A stretch of 64,000 nt of DNA, from positions 62,001-126,000 of the forward strand of contig NZ_JAHEDV010000033.1 of assembly GCF_024641065.1 (NCBI RefSeq), given 5' to 3'. Position 1 is the stretch's first letter. Each line of letters begins with the position of its first letter. Origin of the DNA: Rhodoluna sp. GTDB lineage: Bacteria; Actinomycetota; Actinomycetes; Actinomycetales; Microbacteriaceae. A program made the position numbers and the translations under genes. The notes under the pieces are model-generated. The model was not told the DNA's origin. It saw nothing but the letters and a program-made list of their open reading frames with translations, and made no database searches. Shown here piece by piece: positions 53,101-59,202 of the stretch.

Positions 53101-53830
53101 TTAGTTCGGGAATGTCGATTTCGCCAAGACCATCGGTTGGCTCACCGGTAAGAGCATCGAGCAAACCGTTGCTGGTGTGGGTCAAATCTCTCAGCAGGGT
53201 CTGAGAAACTGCGGTGAAGTTTCCAATCACCAGAATGCGCTTCAGGTCTAGGTTTGCTTTATCTGCGGTTAGGTTCGCCAGATAATTCAAAACGGTTAGA
53301 GGCACCAGGTCAGAGCTTTCGTTCTGACGAGCGAGCAATTCTGATTGGTTGAGGTTTATGCCATAGGCAACTTCTAGCGATTCAACCAAAATAGGGTTCA
53401 CCTGCGGAGGACCAGCCAGCGACAGTTCGTAGTCTTCGCCTTTTTTGAGCAAATCGAGAGGCCACATCAAAATTGGCACGTTCAGGTCAAAACCATCGGC
53501 CTCAAAATTCGCCAAGCCGCCGACCAAATAGAGCGTGTCAAGGCCAAAGTTGCTGCTTATGCGATCAGCTTTAGCTTTGATTCGGCGAGCAGCAGAAAGC
53601 GCTCTCGAAAAAGCCAGCGGGTCGCGAACTAGGTTTGAAAGCAGGGTTTGTCTTCCGGTGACAAACTGAGAAAAACCACCCGGATGGCTGCGCTCTAGGT
53701 CGATCTGACCGAAGGTATTGGTCTCGAAAGTCATCAGCGGATTAGTCACGCCGATTGCCTTCAATTCTTCTTCCCAGCTCTGCCAGCTGGTGCGGTTGAC
53801 TTGCCCGCTTGAACCTTCGTTATTAGTCAT
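50150..53830 (-). CDS. Large helicase-nuclease-like protein with degenerate ATPase motifs
   Basis: 1226 residues. The layout recalls the actinobacterial Dna2/DUF4011-like SF1 helicase giants: N-terminal domain (~1-240), a split helicase region with a Walker-A-like loop at residues 271-278 (LPGCGYTQ) and motif Ia VVAPRRQTLNELADRL, a long helical insertion (~350-770), a Walker-B-like LVLDAAGST at 801-809 followed by IIAFGDD, motif IV-VI region with RSYRTTGQSLGELIN and GRTSHGAVLSSFGQMSDVDGRRYLANLLVSARK, and a C-terminal restriction-endonuclease-like end with GWKYIRVYSFELF (~1165). The P-loop lysine is tyrosine (Y276) and the Walker B glutamate is alanine, and the nuclease end lacks obvious catalytic D/E-x-K. 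It may be a structural or regulatory relative. TAGGCT lies at -12..-7. Confidence 0.8.
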   Translation of the reverse strand: MTNNEGSSGQVNRTSWQSWEEELKAIGVTNPLMTFETNTFGQIDLERSHPGGFSQFVTGRQTLLSNLVRDPLAFSRALSAARRIKAKADRISSNFGLDTLYLVGGLANFEADGFDLNVPILMWPLDLLKKGEDYELSLAGPPQVNPILVESLEVAYGINLNQSELLARQNESSDLVPLTVLNYLANLTADKANLDLKRILVIGNFTAVSQTLLRDLTHTSNGLLDALTGEPTDGLGEIDIPELNLVVDADATQMRVVARALAGQSFAVETLPGCGYTQTVVNVLAALAENGKRTLVVAPRRQTLNELADRLSAVGLGGLGIRADSTWVDIIAAISRNEKASAVDAEAARAKRIAAEDSLDEYFKTLNDVDEVLGVSLARVLRELSRLSGLPHAPLTSARIEEQYLLQHLDKSAAIDLLTEAFELGEFKFGPQDTAWFQAKFSNPAEVEQAVELAKHLRDEAYPKLANQLAEFTEKVNFKAANSVDEWSKYLRLFVGIRETLDRFLPAVFDRPITELVAATAPRKGVDKSERSQMSGGNRRRLKKLAKEYLRTGMHVADMHVALKAIQEQRELWLEFSTMPTAPQVPTGIHDAQIALQAFVADLEKLQSHMDDAPGQQSLTEMTLFELQQKLTSLAEDTDALEKLGERSMVSGRLAAVGLGPLSRDLARLHTSREHLAAELDQAWWQSALEVLITRDNSILNFSSEQLAQNEENFKIAFDEQIEVGARIVAQALSKRWNEALAANKSEATALKQLLKSGATNFALTQAAAPKIWPALAPALLLSPYELPAFIGKEQAFDAVLVLDAAGSTIAENLGAISRSKQIIAFGDDAIAAPVGFEIECRAIPLGRELSVASVFAEARRIFGSEVLRRSYRTTGQSLGELINREFYQNRIQYAPSAAEYFGERNFILDQVTEGNRAKTTIEGATESLDAELARTVDLVYNHALWHPDQSLLVSSASTVHAERIRAAVIAGLRDKPNLAEFFDSHGREKFEVAPLADLGHRIADRVIFSLGYGRTSHGAVLSSFGQMSDVDGRRYLANLLVSARKQITVVSCFGPDEVPTDRMANGAALLKDLLQAASAEREPVANPVDPMLQDLSLRLKKLGARVDTGFSQETPLVVAYAKSAAVIEADWSIPGENRTEKFHIRPGLLTALGWKYIRVYSFELFSNPQALAIRIAEQLGMQVTKRSVPLFDDSDRAFEDTDAAWGDRVDSNDQRLKQDKPPHWG

Positions 53831-53836
53831 GAAACG

Positions 53837-53842
53837 AGCCTA
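53837..53842 (-). promoter_or_regulatory. -10-like TAGGCT at -12..-7 of the helicase-like gene
   Basis: TAGGCT on the minus strand is exactly 12-7 bases before ATG 53830, inside the larger inverted repeat GCCTAAAAGTTAGGC. Confidence 0.5.
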
Positions 53843-53928
53843 ACTTTTAGGCTTCAAAACAAGGTTTAGGCTTGCCCGAATGCTCAGAAAACCCTCAGTT
53901 TGAACTCTCAGGTATATTTGGGGTTTCC

Positions 53929-54001
53929 GGCTCCGTAGCTCAGTGGATAGAGCAGAGGTTTCCTAAACCTTGTGTCGTAGGTTCGATTCCTATCGGGGCC
54001 A
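53929..54001 (+). tRNA. tRNA-Arg (anticodon CCU)
   Basis: 73 bases: acceptor GGCTCCG/CGGGGCC with one T-G pair, D arm GCTC-AGTGGATA-GAGC, anticodon stem GAGGT/ACCTT, loop TTCCTAA giving anticodon CCT, T arm GTAGG-TTCGATT-CCTAT, discriminator A. CCA is not encoded. Its 3' end, from 53993, is part of a duplicated 21-base sequence. Confidence 0.95.
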
Positions 54002-54068
54002 CTAAATCTCAGGTTCAACGCACAGGCTCAAACGACTGACGTCGTTTTCGGGGCCACTAAATATCAGG
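53993..54068. repeat. Direct repeat of the tRNA-Arg 3' end (att-like)
   Basis: The 21 bases at 53993-54013 (TCGGGGCCACTAAATCTCAG plus G) recur at 54048-54068 with one mismatch (C to A). Copy one contains the last nine bases of tRNA-Arg; copy two covers the stop codon of the convergent HNH gene. The copies start 55 bases apart. This is what an attL/attR or a tRNA-end duplication looks like, but there is no room for an element between them. Confidence 0.7.
54031..54048 (+). terminator. Probable terminator of tRNA-Arg
   Basis: Stem AACGAC/GTCGTT with loop TGAC, then a short T-run. It lies between the two copies of the direct repeat. Confidence 0.5.
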
Positions 54069-54564
54069 CAGCGAGCATTTCGAGGTAGGCGTTCCATTCG
54101 GGTTCAACCCGCTCTGCTCCGCGAACTGTCCAACCCCCGCCCGAGGGCATCCGTGGCGTAAAGCCCAAAGACCAACCAATTTCACTCAGGGTTTTGTCGC
54201 TCTTTTTGTTGTTGCATTTCAAGCAACAGGCAACCAGGTTCTCCCAAGAGTCGCGACCACCCCGAGATTTTGGTTGCACATGATCGATGGTGTTTGCGGG
54301 TCTTCCACAATATGCGCATTGGTGACCGTCACGCCTCAAAACGCCTCTTCGAGAAACTGGGATGTTCCGGTTGCTCGGCACGCGAACGTAGCGCGACAAC
54401 AAAATGACCGATGGCAGATCAAAAACTTTGCTGGCACTGTGAACAGTCTTGTTGCTTGCCCCAGCCAGAATCACGGCTTTGTCATTCAAAACCAGCATCA
54501 GCGCTCGTTTGAAAGACACCACAGCTAGTGGCTCATAACCAGCATTTAAAACCAAAGTGTGCAT
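54064..54564 (-). CDS. HNH endonuclease family protein
   Basis: 166 residues. The C-terminal half has an HNH domain with CAYCGRPANTIDHVQPKSRGGRDSWENLVACCLKCNNKK (residues ~88-126): two CxxC pairs for the structural zinc and the D-H...N catalytic core. The N-terminal half (LVLNAGYEPLAVVSFKRALMLVLNDKAVIL) is typical of a widely conserved actinobacterial/cyanobacterial HNH family encoded as a solitary chromosomal gene. Function unknown; no intron or intein context here. AAAGGG lies five bases before the ATG. Its last codons are inside the att-like repeat. Confidence 0.92.
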   Translation of the reverse strand: MHTLVLNAGYEPLAVVSFKRALMLVLNDKAVILAGASNKTVHSASKVFDLPSVILLSRYVRVPSNRNIPVSRRGVLRRDGHQCAYCGRPANTIDHVQPKSRGGRDSWENLVACCLKCNNKKSDKTLSEIGWSLGFTPRMPSGGGWTVRGAERVEPEWNAYLEMLAA

Positions 54565-54582
54565 GAAACCCTTTCGAATAAT

Positions 54583-54604
54583 CCCAGACGGCTTCTGGGT
54601 TTTC
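54583..54604. other. Small hairpin in the HNH gene leader
   Basis: CCCAGA-CGGCT-TCTGGG followed by TTTT on the plus strand. It resembles a short intrinsic terminator for plus-strand transcripts running in from tRNA-Arg, or a structured leader of the minus-strand HNH message. The rest of 54565-54705 is AT-rich with a CGCGCGCG run and contains no gene I can support. Confidence 0.35.
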
Positions 54605-54705
54605 GTTTGGTTCTTAACTCTTCGAACTTATTGTCAGGTTACGCCCGCGCGCGCGAAACATGAATGCAATTAATGCAGTGTTTTGGTAAAGGTTTGGTGA
54701 AGAAA

Positions 54706-55617
54706 TTAATTGGTAGCTAGGCGAATGTAATAAACATTGCTGGTGTAAATCGGTGCAAGCTTTACCGAGTCACCCGGGCGCGGTGCGTGATAGAACTGAC
54801 CGTTACCGGCATAAATGCCGTCGTGGCTGTGGTCGCTCATGATCACTAGGTCACCAGGCAAGGCGTCTTCTGCCTTGATCGGAATTCCCAATCGAGCCTG
54901 GCCATGTACCGAGTGAGGCAGCGCAACACCAAATTGTGCGAACACGAATGCTACGTAACCAGAGCAGTCAAAACCACGAGGGGTTTCGCCACCAAACACA
55001 TAAGGGGTGCCGACATACTTTTGTGCGACCTTAAGAATGGTTGCACCATCAAGGCGACTGTAAGGCGGGTTAGCCAAATAGTCAGAGGCGGTTGGGCCGT
55101 TATACGTTCTATAGCTGTTTAGAGTCTCTTGACGAGCAATCTCTGCGGCATCGGCAGACTTGTAGTTTCCGCGGCTGTACTTAACCACGTTCACAGCTGC
55201 AACCGTTAGGTTCTGGGTGCCTTCACCTGAAGCCAAAGCTTGTGCATCGGTTGTGGTGAAGCGCGACATCGCTGCCACGTCTGGGTCATATGCGTAAGCC
55301 GGCAACGCGAAGGTTGCAAAAAGACCTGAGGCAACCGACATGGTGATTACGTTGCGAACTGGGCGTCGCTGATAAAAGCGAACTTTGCGAACCACGGATG
55401 GCACGGTGAACCCATTGGAAGTTGGGGTTGAAGTCTGTTGTTGTTTGGCAAAATATTCGCGATCGAGCTTCGCCTGCTTTTTTGCAAGGCGGCGTGTACG
55501 GCGTGACTGGCGAGCCTTCTCGGCTTCGCGAACTGAACGACGAGAACGTAGTTCAAACGATTCCAAGACGTTGATTTCAACGTCGGCGCGGTGCTTGCCT
55601 GCGGCTTTATTGGCCAA
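54706..55617 (-). CDS. NlpC/P60 (C40) peptidoglycan hydrolase
   Basis: Cell-wall endopeptidase cleaving stem peptides, 303 residues. Layout: about 90 residues of basic, arginine/lysine-rich cytoplasmic N-terminus with a likely coiled coil, a membrane/signal segment ending SVASGLFATFALPAYA (near residue 107), a linker, and a C-terminal NlpC/P60 domain with the catalytic cysteine in RGFDCSGYVAFVF, a histidine in SDHSHDGIYAG and a third polar residue in FYHAPRPGD. TTG 55617 is chosen because GGAGG lies seven bases upstream; ATG 55638 would overlap that site. Confidence 0.9.
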   Translation of the reverse strand: MANKAAGKHRADVEINVLESFELRSRRSVREAEKARQSRRTRRLAKKQAKLDREYFAKQQQTSTPTSNGFTVPSVVRKVRFYQRRPVRNVITMSVASGLFATFALPAYAYDPDVAAMSRFTTTDAQALASGEGTQNLTVAAVNVVKYSRGNYKSADAAEIARQETLNSYRTYNGPTASDYLANPPYSRLDGATILKVAQKYVGTPYVFGGETPRGFDCSGYVAFVFAQFGVALPHSVHGQARLGIPIKAEDALPGDLVIMSDHSHDGIYAGNGQFYHAPRPGDSVKLAPIYTSNVYYIRLATN

Positions 55618-55804
55618 AACTAAACCTCCGAGTCTCATTCACGAGGTGAATCCTGCAGCGAAACTATTCGTTCTAAAGACTTGGATTGCAGGCAAAGGAA
55701 ACCATCCGAGTCCGATTGAGTTCCAGGTTTATGGAACGCAACTTTTACAGTTTACCAACTGTTTCCTGAGAAATCACCCAGAGAGTTAGGCAAGCGGGGG
55801 TTAC
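55618..55804 (-). other. 187-base gap upstream of the NlpC/P60 gene
   Basis: This gap has inverted repeats ACAGTT-GGT-AAACTGT and TTCCA-TAAACC-TGGAA, an ATTCAC-CTC-GTGAAT hairpin just before the ribosome binding site, and GGAAC with GTT 17 bases later (GGAAC at 55718-55722 on the minus strand), a loose match to redox-stress sigma factor promoters. I looked for the c-di-AMP (ydaO) riboswitch often found before such genes and did not see its conserved core. Confidence 0.35.
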
Positions 55805-56500
55805 TTAACCCTCAACGAACAGGTGTCGGGCAAGGTCTTCAGCGATCTCGAGACCATCTTCGAGTTGGTGGTTGCTCACAAAAACCACGCCTGGGCGGTG
55901 GTCAATCGAAATGCGTTGACCAGGCACAATTTGCAGCGTCTGAAGTTGGGTCAGTAGCGACACGTCAACCTGCAGAGGCTCGCCGATGCGGCGCAGAATA
56001 AATGAGTTTTGCCCCGCAAATGCGCGAGGTACATCGGCAACTGAAACCACACCTTCGCCAAAACTCGGGTTAGTTTTCTTGCCAAGCCCTTCGAGCCCCG
56101 GAATCGGGTTTCCGTAAGGCGAAACATCCGGGGTGCTAATTAGTTCAATAATTTTTCGCTCGACGCGCTCACTGATTACGTGTTCCCAGCGGCAAGCCTC
56201 TTCGTGAACAAATTCCCATTCAAGGCCAAGGATGTCAGCCAGAAGGCGCTCGGCGAGTCGATGCTTTCGCATGACAGAAATTGCCTGTTCACGACCACGG
56301 TTCGTCAGCTCGAGGTGTCGGTCGCCTGAAACCACTAGCAAACCATCGCGCTCCATTCGAGCAACAGTCTGAGAAACAGTTGGCCCTGACTGGTCGAGGC
56401 GTTCTGCGATTCGAGCTCGCAGTGGAATTTGACCCTCTTCTTCAAGCTCGAGGATCGTGCGCAGGTACATTTCGGTCGTGTCGATTAGATCGTGACTCAT
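55805..56500 (-). CDS. DtxR/MntR family metal-dependent transcriptional regulator
   Basis: 231-residue iron- or manganese-responsive repressor. Winged-helix domain: LIDTTEMYLRTILELEEEGQIPLRARIAERLDQSGPTVSQTVARMERDGLL (residues ~4-55). Dimerisation/metal domain: RKHRLAERLLADILGLEWEFVHEEACRWEHVISERVERKI with the metal ligands HRLAE, C and EHVISE. A C-terminal SH3-like domain (~150-231) as in IdeR/DtxR is present. A GGGGAG site precedes the ATG. The 94-base region to divergent serC contains the palindrome TGATTAATCA (56521-56530), which may be an autoregulatory site. Confidence 0.93.
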   Translation of the reverse strand: MSHDLIDTTEMYLRTILELEEEGQIPLRARIAERLDQSGPTVSQTVARMERDGLLVVSGDRHLELTNRGREQAISVMRKHRLAERLLADILGLEWEFVHEEACRWEHVISERVERKIIELISTPDVSPYGNPIPGLEGLGKKTNPSFGEGVVSVADVPRAFAGQNSFILRRIGEPLQVDVSLLTQLQTLQIVPGQRISIDHRPGVVFVSNHQLEDGLEIAEDLARHLFVEG

Positions 56501-56582
56501 CTGTCTTTACTCCCCTCGATTGATTAATCACAAGATTACCCTTTGGTGTGCCCTAGCTCACCGAGGCTCGGCCACAGCAAAG

Positions 56583-56588
56583 TAAACT
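56583..56588 (+). promoter_or_regulatory. -10-like TAAACT at -12..-7 of serC
   Basis: TAAACT lies exactly 12-7 bases before ATG 56595 with no ribosome binding site between. Confidence 0.55.
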
Positions 56589-56594
56589 TGAGCC

Positions 56595-57713
56595 ATGTCT
56601 GAAATCAACATTCCTACTGAGTTTTTGCCACTTGACGGTCGCTTTGGTTGCGGCCCTTCTCGCCTTCGTCACGAACAGATCGCCGCATTTGCTTCAGAAG
56701 GCGCAAAACTTATGGGAACCTCGCACCGCCAAGCACCGGTAAAGAACCTTGTCAAGCGCGTGCAAGAGGGCTTGATGGATCTTTTTCACAACCCTGAGGG
56801 CTACGAAATTGTTCTCGGTAATGGTGGTTCAACTGCATTCTGGGATGCCGCTGCTTTCTCGCTTGTAGAGAAGAAGGCTCTGAACTTGGTTCACGGTGAA
56901 TTTGGCAGCAAGTTTGCATCAGCACTTACTAATCCTTGGCTAGACAAGCCGACCGTAATCAACGGAACCCCAGGTTCACGCCTAGAACTTCAGGCTGAAG
57001 CCGGAGTTGATTCTTATGCTTATGCGCAGAACGAGACCTCTACCGGTGTAGTCACTCCGGTTCGCCGCGTTACCGGTGCCGACCAGGGTGCTCTTATGTT
57101 CACGGATGCCACTTCAGCAGCCGGAGGCATTGACTTTGATGCAACCGAAACCGATGTCTACTACTTTGCACCTCAGAAAAACTTTGCCTCTGATGGCGGC
57201 CTTTGGTTTGCACTCATGTCACCAGCGGCAATCGAACGCGCTGAGAAAATTGCTGCGAGCGATCGCTACATCCCAGAGTTCTTGAGCGTTAAGACTGCGA
57301 TTGACAACTCACGACTCAACCAAACTCTTAACACCCCAGCGATTTCAACCCTGTTCTTGCTAGGTGAGCAAATCAACTGGATGAACGAAAATGGCGGCCT
57401 ATCTTGGGCAGACGCTCGAACCAAGGCAGCATCGGCACACCTTTACAACTGGGCAGATGCATCAGAGTTTGCCACCCCATTCGTGAGCAACCCTGAACAC
57501 CGCTCACAGGTTGTTGTAACCATCGACTTCAATGACTCGATCGACGCTGCAGCCATCGCCAAGGTGTTGCGAGCAAACGGAATCGTCGATGTTGAGCCTT
57601 ATCGCAAGCTGGGCCGCAACCAGCTTCGTGTAGCGACCTTCACCGCTACTGAGCTGGCAGACGTGCAAAAACTTACTCAGGCAATCGATTTTGTGGTTGG
57701 CGAGCTAGCCTAA
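56595..57713 (+). CDS. serC: Phosphoserine aminotransferase
   Basis: PLP enzyme converting 3-phosphohydroxypyruvate to phosphoserine in serine synthesis. The 372-residue protein is of the actinobacterial/mycobacterial type: N-terminal FGCGPSRLRHEQI, GNGGSTAFWDAAAFSL near residue 75, and the PLP lysine in VYYFAPQKNFASDGG near 200. It is divergent from the DtxR regulator, and a four-base gap separates it from the DUF2530 gene, which probably shares its transcript. Confidence 0.95.
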   Translation: MSEINIPTEFLPLDGRFGCGPSRLRHEQIAAFASEGAKLMGTSHRQAPVKNLVKRVQEGLMDLFHNPEGYEIVLGNGGSTAFWDAAAFSLVEKKALNLVHGEFGSKFASALTNPWLDKPTVINGTPGSRLELQAEAGVDSYAYAQNETSTGVVTPVRRVTGADQGALMFTDATSAAGGIDFDATETDVYYFAPQKNFASDGGLWFALMSPAAIERAEKIAASDRYIPEFLSVKTAIDNSRLNQTLNTPAISTLFLLGEQINWMNENGGLSWADARTKAASAHLYNWADASEFATPFVSNPEHRSQVVVTIDFNDSIDAAAIAKVLRANGIVDVEPYRKLGRNQLRVATFTATELADVQKLTQAIDFVVGELA

Positions 57714-57717
57714 ACAA

Positions 57718-57945
57718 ATGCGCCTTTACGTCAAAGACTCTGAGCGAAAGCCAGACCCGGCCCCGGTTAAAACCAATGCCCGACTAGCAATTGCCGTCGG
57801 GCTGGTTTTGTGGGTTGTTGCTTTGGCTTTATGCCTCGTCTTTGCGCCCGCGCTTGCGGCGGCCGAAAAATCTTGGTGGCTTTCTACGTGCCTTTTTGGC
57901 ATTGCTCTCGGAATCTTCGCCTTCTTCAAGGTTCGTCGCCGCTAG
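57718..57945 (+). CDS. DUF2530 family small membrane protein
   Basis: 75 residues: short charged N-terminus, then two membrane helices (about 22-44 and 51-70) ending in KVRRR. This is the actinobacterial DUF2530 family, function unknown, usually next to serC as here. Its last 117 bases overlap the convergent DUF3027 gene on the other strand, so both products use the same DNA. Confidence 0.82.
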   Translation: MRLYVKDSERKPDPAPVKTNARLAIAVGLVLWVVALALCLVFAPALAAAEKSWWLSTCLFGIALGIFAFFKVRRR

Positions 57946-58449
57946 TTCTGCACTTTCAGGTTCAGCTTGAGTAGTTTCACCAGACTGAGCTTCGTCAAGT
58001 GAATCTTCTTCGGGTTCAGTTTCAGAGCCTTCAACCGCCAGATCTGCGCCAACTTCATCAGCAACGTCATCTTCATCGAGCTCATCATCTGAGTCTTCAT
58101 CTTCATCAGCTTCGGCAGCATCGAGTGCAGCCTGAGCTTCAAGTTCGAGTTGAAGAGCCTTATAGTCGGCAAGACGCTCCGACCATGGAATCCACTTTGG
58201 AGCAACCAGCGATTCAGAGCCTGGCATCAACAAAACTTCAGAAACAGTCGGCGCTGAGTCACCCTGAAAAATAGTGACTGACCAACGCCAGCCGACATAA
58301 CCCTTTTGTTTCGATTCAAAAAGAAAGGTAAGGGTGTTGTCGCCTTCGTCAATTACTTCGACAAAATCACCAACGGTTTTTTTAGGCGCAGCGGCAACAG
58401 CAGCTTCGCGCGCAAAAGCGAGGTTGGTTAGGTCAGTGTTATTAGGCAT
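57829..58449 (-). CDS. DUF3027 family protein
   Basis: 206 residues of the actinobacterial DUF3027 family, function unknown. The conserved domain is N-terminal (about 1-95: VGDFVEVIDEGDNTLTFLFESKQKGYVGWRWSVTIFQ and APKWIPWSERL). After it comes an acidic low-complexity stretch (~105-175) and a basic C-terminal tail KKARRKPPRFFGRRKRGRK. ATG 58449 overlaps the end of the cold-shock gene by eight bases. The basic tail is encoded opposite the DUF2530 gene (117-base overlap). Confidence 0.85.
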   Translation of the reverse strand: MPNNTDLTNLAFAREAAVAAAPKKTVGDFVEVIDEGDNTLTFLFESKQKGYVGWRWSVTIFQGDSAPTVSEVLLMPGSESLVAPKWIPWSERLADYKALQLELEAQAALDAAEADEDEDSDDELDEDDVADEVGADLAVEGSETEPEEDSLDEAQSGETTQAEPESAELAATNLEEGEDSESNAKKARRKPPRFFGRRKRGRKDEA

Positions 58450-58825
58450 CCAGCTCTTCTGCCAATTTGCGAAGCAGAGCGGCAATCTTCTTGCCGTTTG
58501 ATGACTCTGGGTACTTGCCGTGCTTTAGGCCACCACCAAGGTGGTCAAGAAGACGAATCAGGTCTTCAACAATTACTGCCATTTCGTCGGCCGGCTTGCG
58601 GCCCATCTTGGCGAGGCTTGGCGGTGCGTCTAGCACACGCACTGAAAGCGCTTGGGCTCCACGCTTACCCTCGGCAACACTGAATTCGATTCGGCTACCA
58701 GGGCGAATTGAGGTAGTGCCTGCAGGCAGCGCGCTTGCGTGAAGGAAGACTTCGGCACCCTCGTCAGATGCGATGAAACCAAAACCTTTTTCTTCGTCGA
58801 AGAACTTGACTTTGCCGGTTGGCAT
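58442..58825 (-). CDS. Cold shock protein with C-terminal extension
   Basis: 127 residues. The N-terminal cold-shock domain (1-66) has the RNA-binding motifs KGFGFIA and VFLHASAL (RNP1 and RNP2). The C-terminal ~55 residues, rich in leucine and lysine, form helices not present in the 67-residue CspA type; this long form adjacent to a DUF3027 gene is usual in Microbacteriaceae. GAGG lies about seven bases before the ATG. Confidence 0.93.
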   Translation of the reverse strand: MPTGKVKFFDEEKGFGFIASDEGAEVFLHASALPAGTTSIRPGSRIEFSVAEGKRGAQALSVRVLDAPPSLAKMGRKPADEMAVIVEDLIRLLDHLGGGLKHGKYPESSNGKKIAALLRKLAEELDA

Positions 58826-58887
58826 GGAAACCTCTTTCGTAAATCCAAACCCTTATTTTAGCCGAGTTATCCTGGGATTCCCACGGG

Positions 58888-58893
58888 TATCCT
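58888..58893 (+). promoter_or_regulatory. -10-like TATCCT at -12..-7 of the small membrane protein gene
   Basis: TATCCT is exactly 12-7 bases before ATG 58900; AGAAGG lies closer, so a ribosome binding site is also possible. Confidence 0.45.
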
Positions 58894-58899
58894 AGAAGG

Positions 58900-59181
58900 A
58901 TGGCTAAACAAACTTCAGCACCCAAAGAATCACCTGCTCCGAGAATCGAAACCATCCTTGCCTACATGGCAGCTGGATTGATTGGAACCTCGGTCTTGGT
59001 AATGATCATCACCTTGATTATGGCCGCGTCAAGCGCAGCAACCCCAACCGTTGGCGCCACCAACCTGCTGCCACTAATGGTTTTCTACCCGCAGTTCGGC
59101 TTGGCAGCAGGAGCGCTCTGCATCATTTTGCTGTTGGTCTTCAACATTCGACGTCGCAGTCGCGAAAACCGCAGCAACTAG
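58900..59181 (+). CDS. Small membrane protein of unknown function
   Basis: 93 residues: polar N-terminus rich in Pro/Ser/Lys (~17 residues), two membrane helices (about 22-45 and 62-84) and a basic tail RRRSRENRSN. Similar short two-helix proteins are common beside the XPB pair in this group and unnamed. Promoter with TATCCT at -12. The next gene starts 21 bases on. Confidence 0.75.
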   Translation: MAKQTSAPKESPAPRIETILAYMAAGLIGTSVLVMIITLIMAASSAATPTVGATNLLPLMVFYPQFGLAAGALCIILLLVFNIRRRSRENRSN

Positions 59182-59202
59182 TTTTGCGATTGCGGGGGCA
59201 TC

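Noticed and set aside
55703-55722. SigR/SigH-like promoter (GGAAC, 17 bases, GTT) before the NlpC/P60 gene
   Set aside because: The two short boxes have a spacer one or two bases from consensus and will occur often by chance. I kept it only as a remark in the gap entry.
55618-55804. c-di-AMP (ydaO) riboswitch before the NlpC/P60 gene
   Set aside because: I looked for the conserved GGGGAACC, GGTGAATC and AACCCG-CAGCTAAC blocks of the class and found none. The small inverted repeats here do not reproduce its fold.
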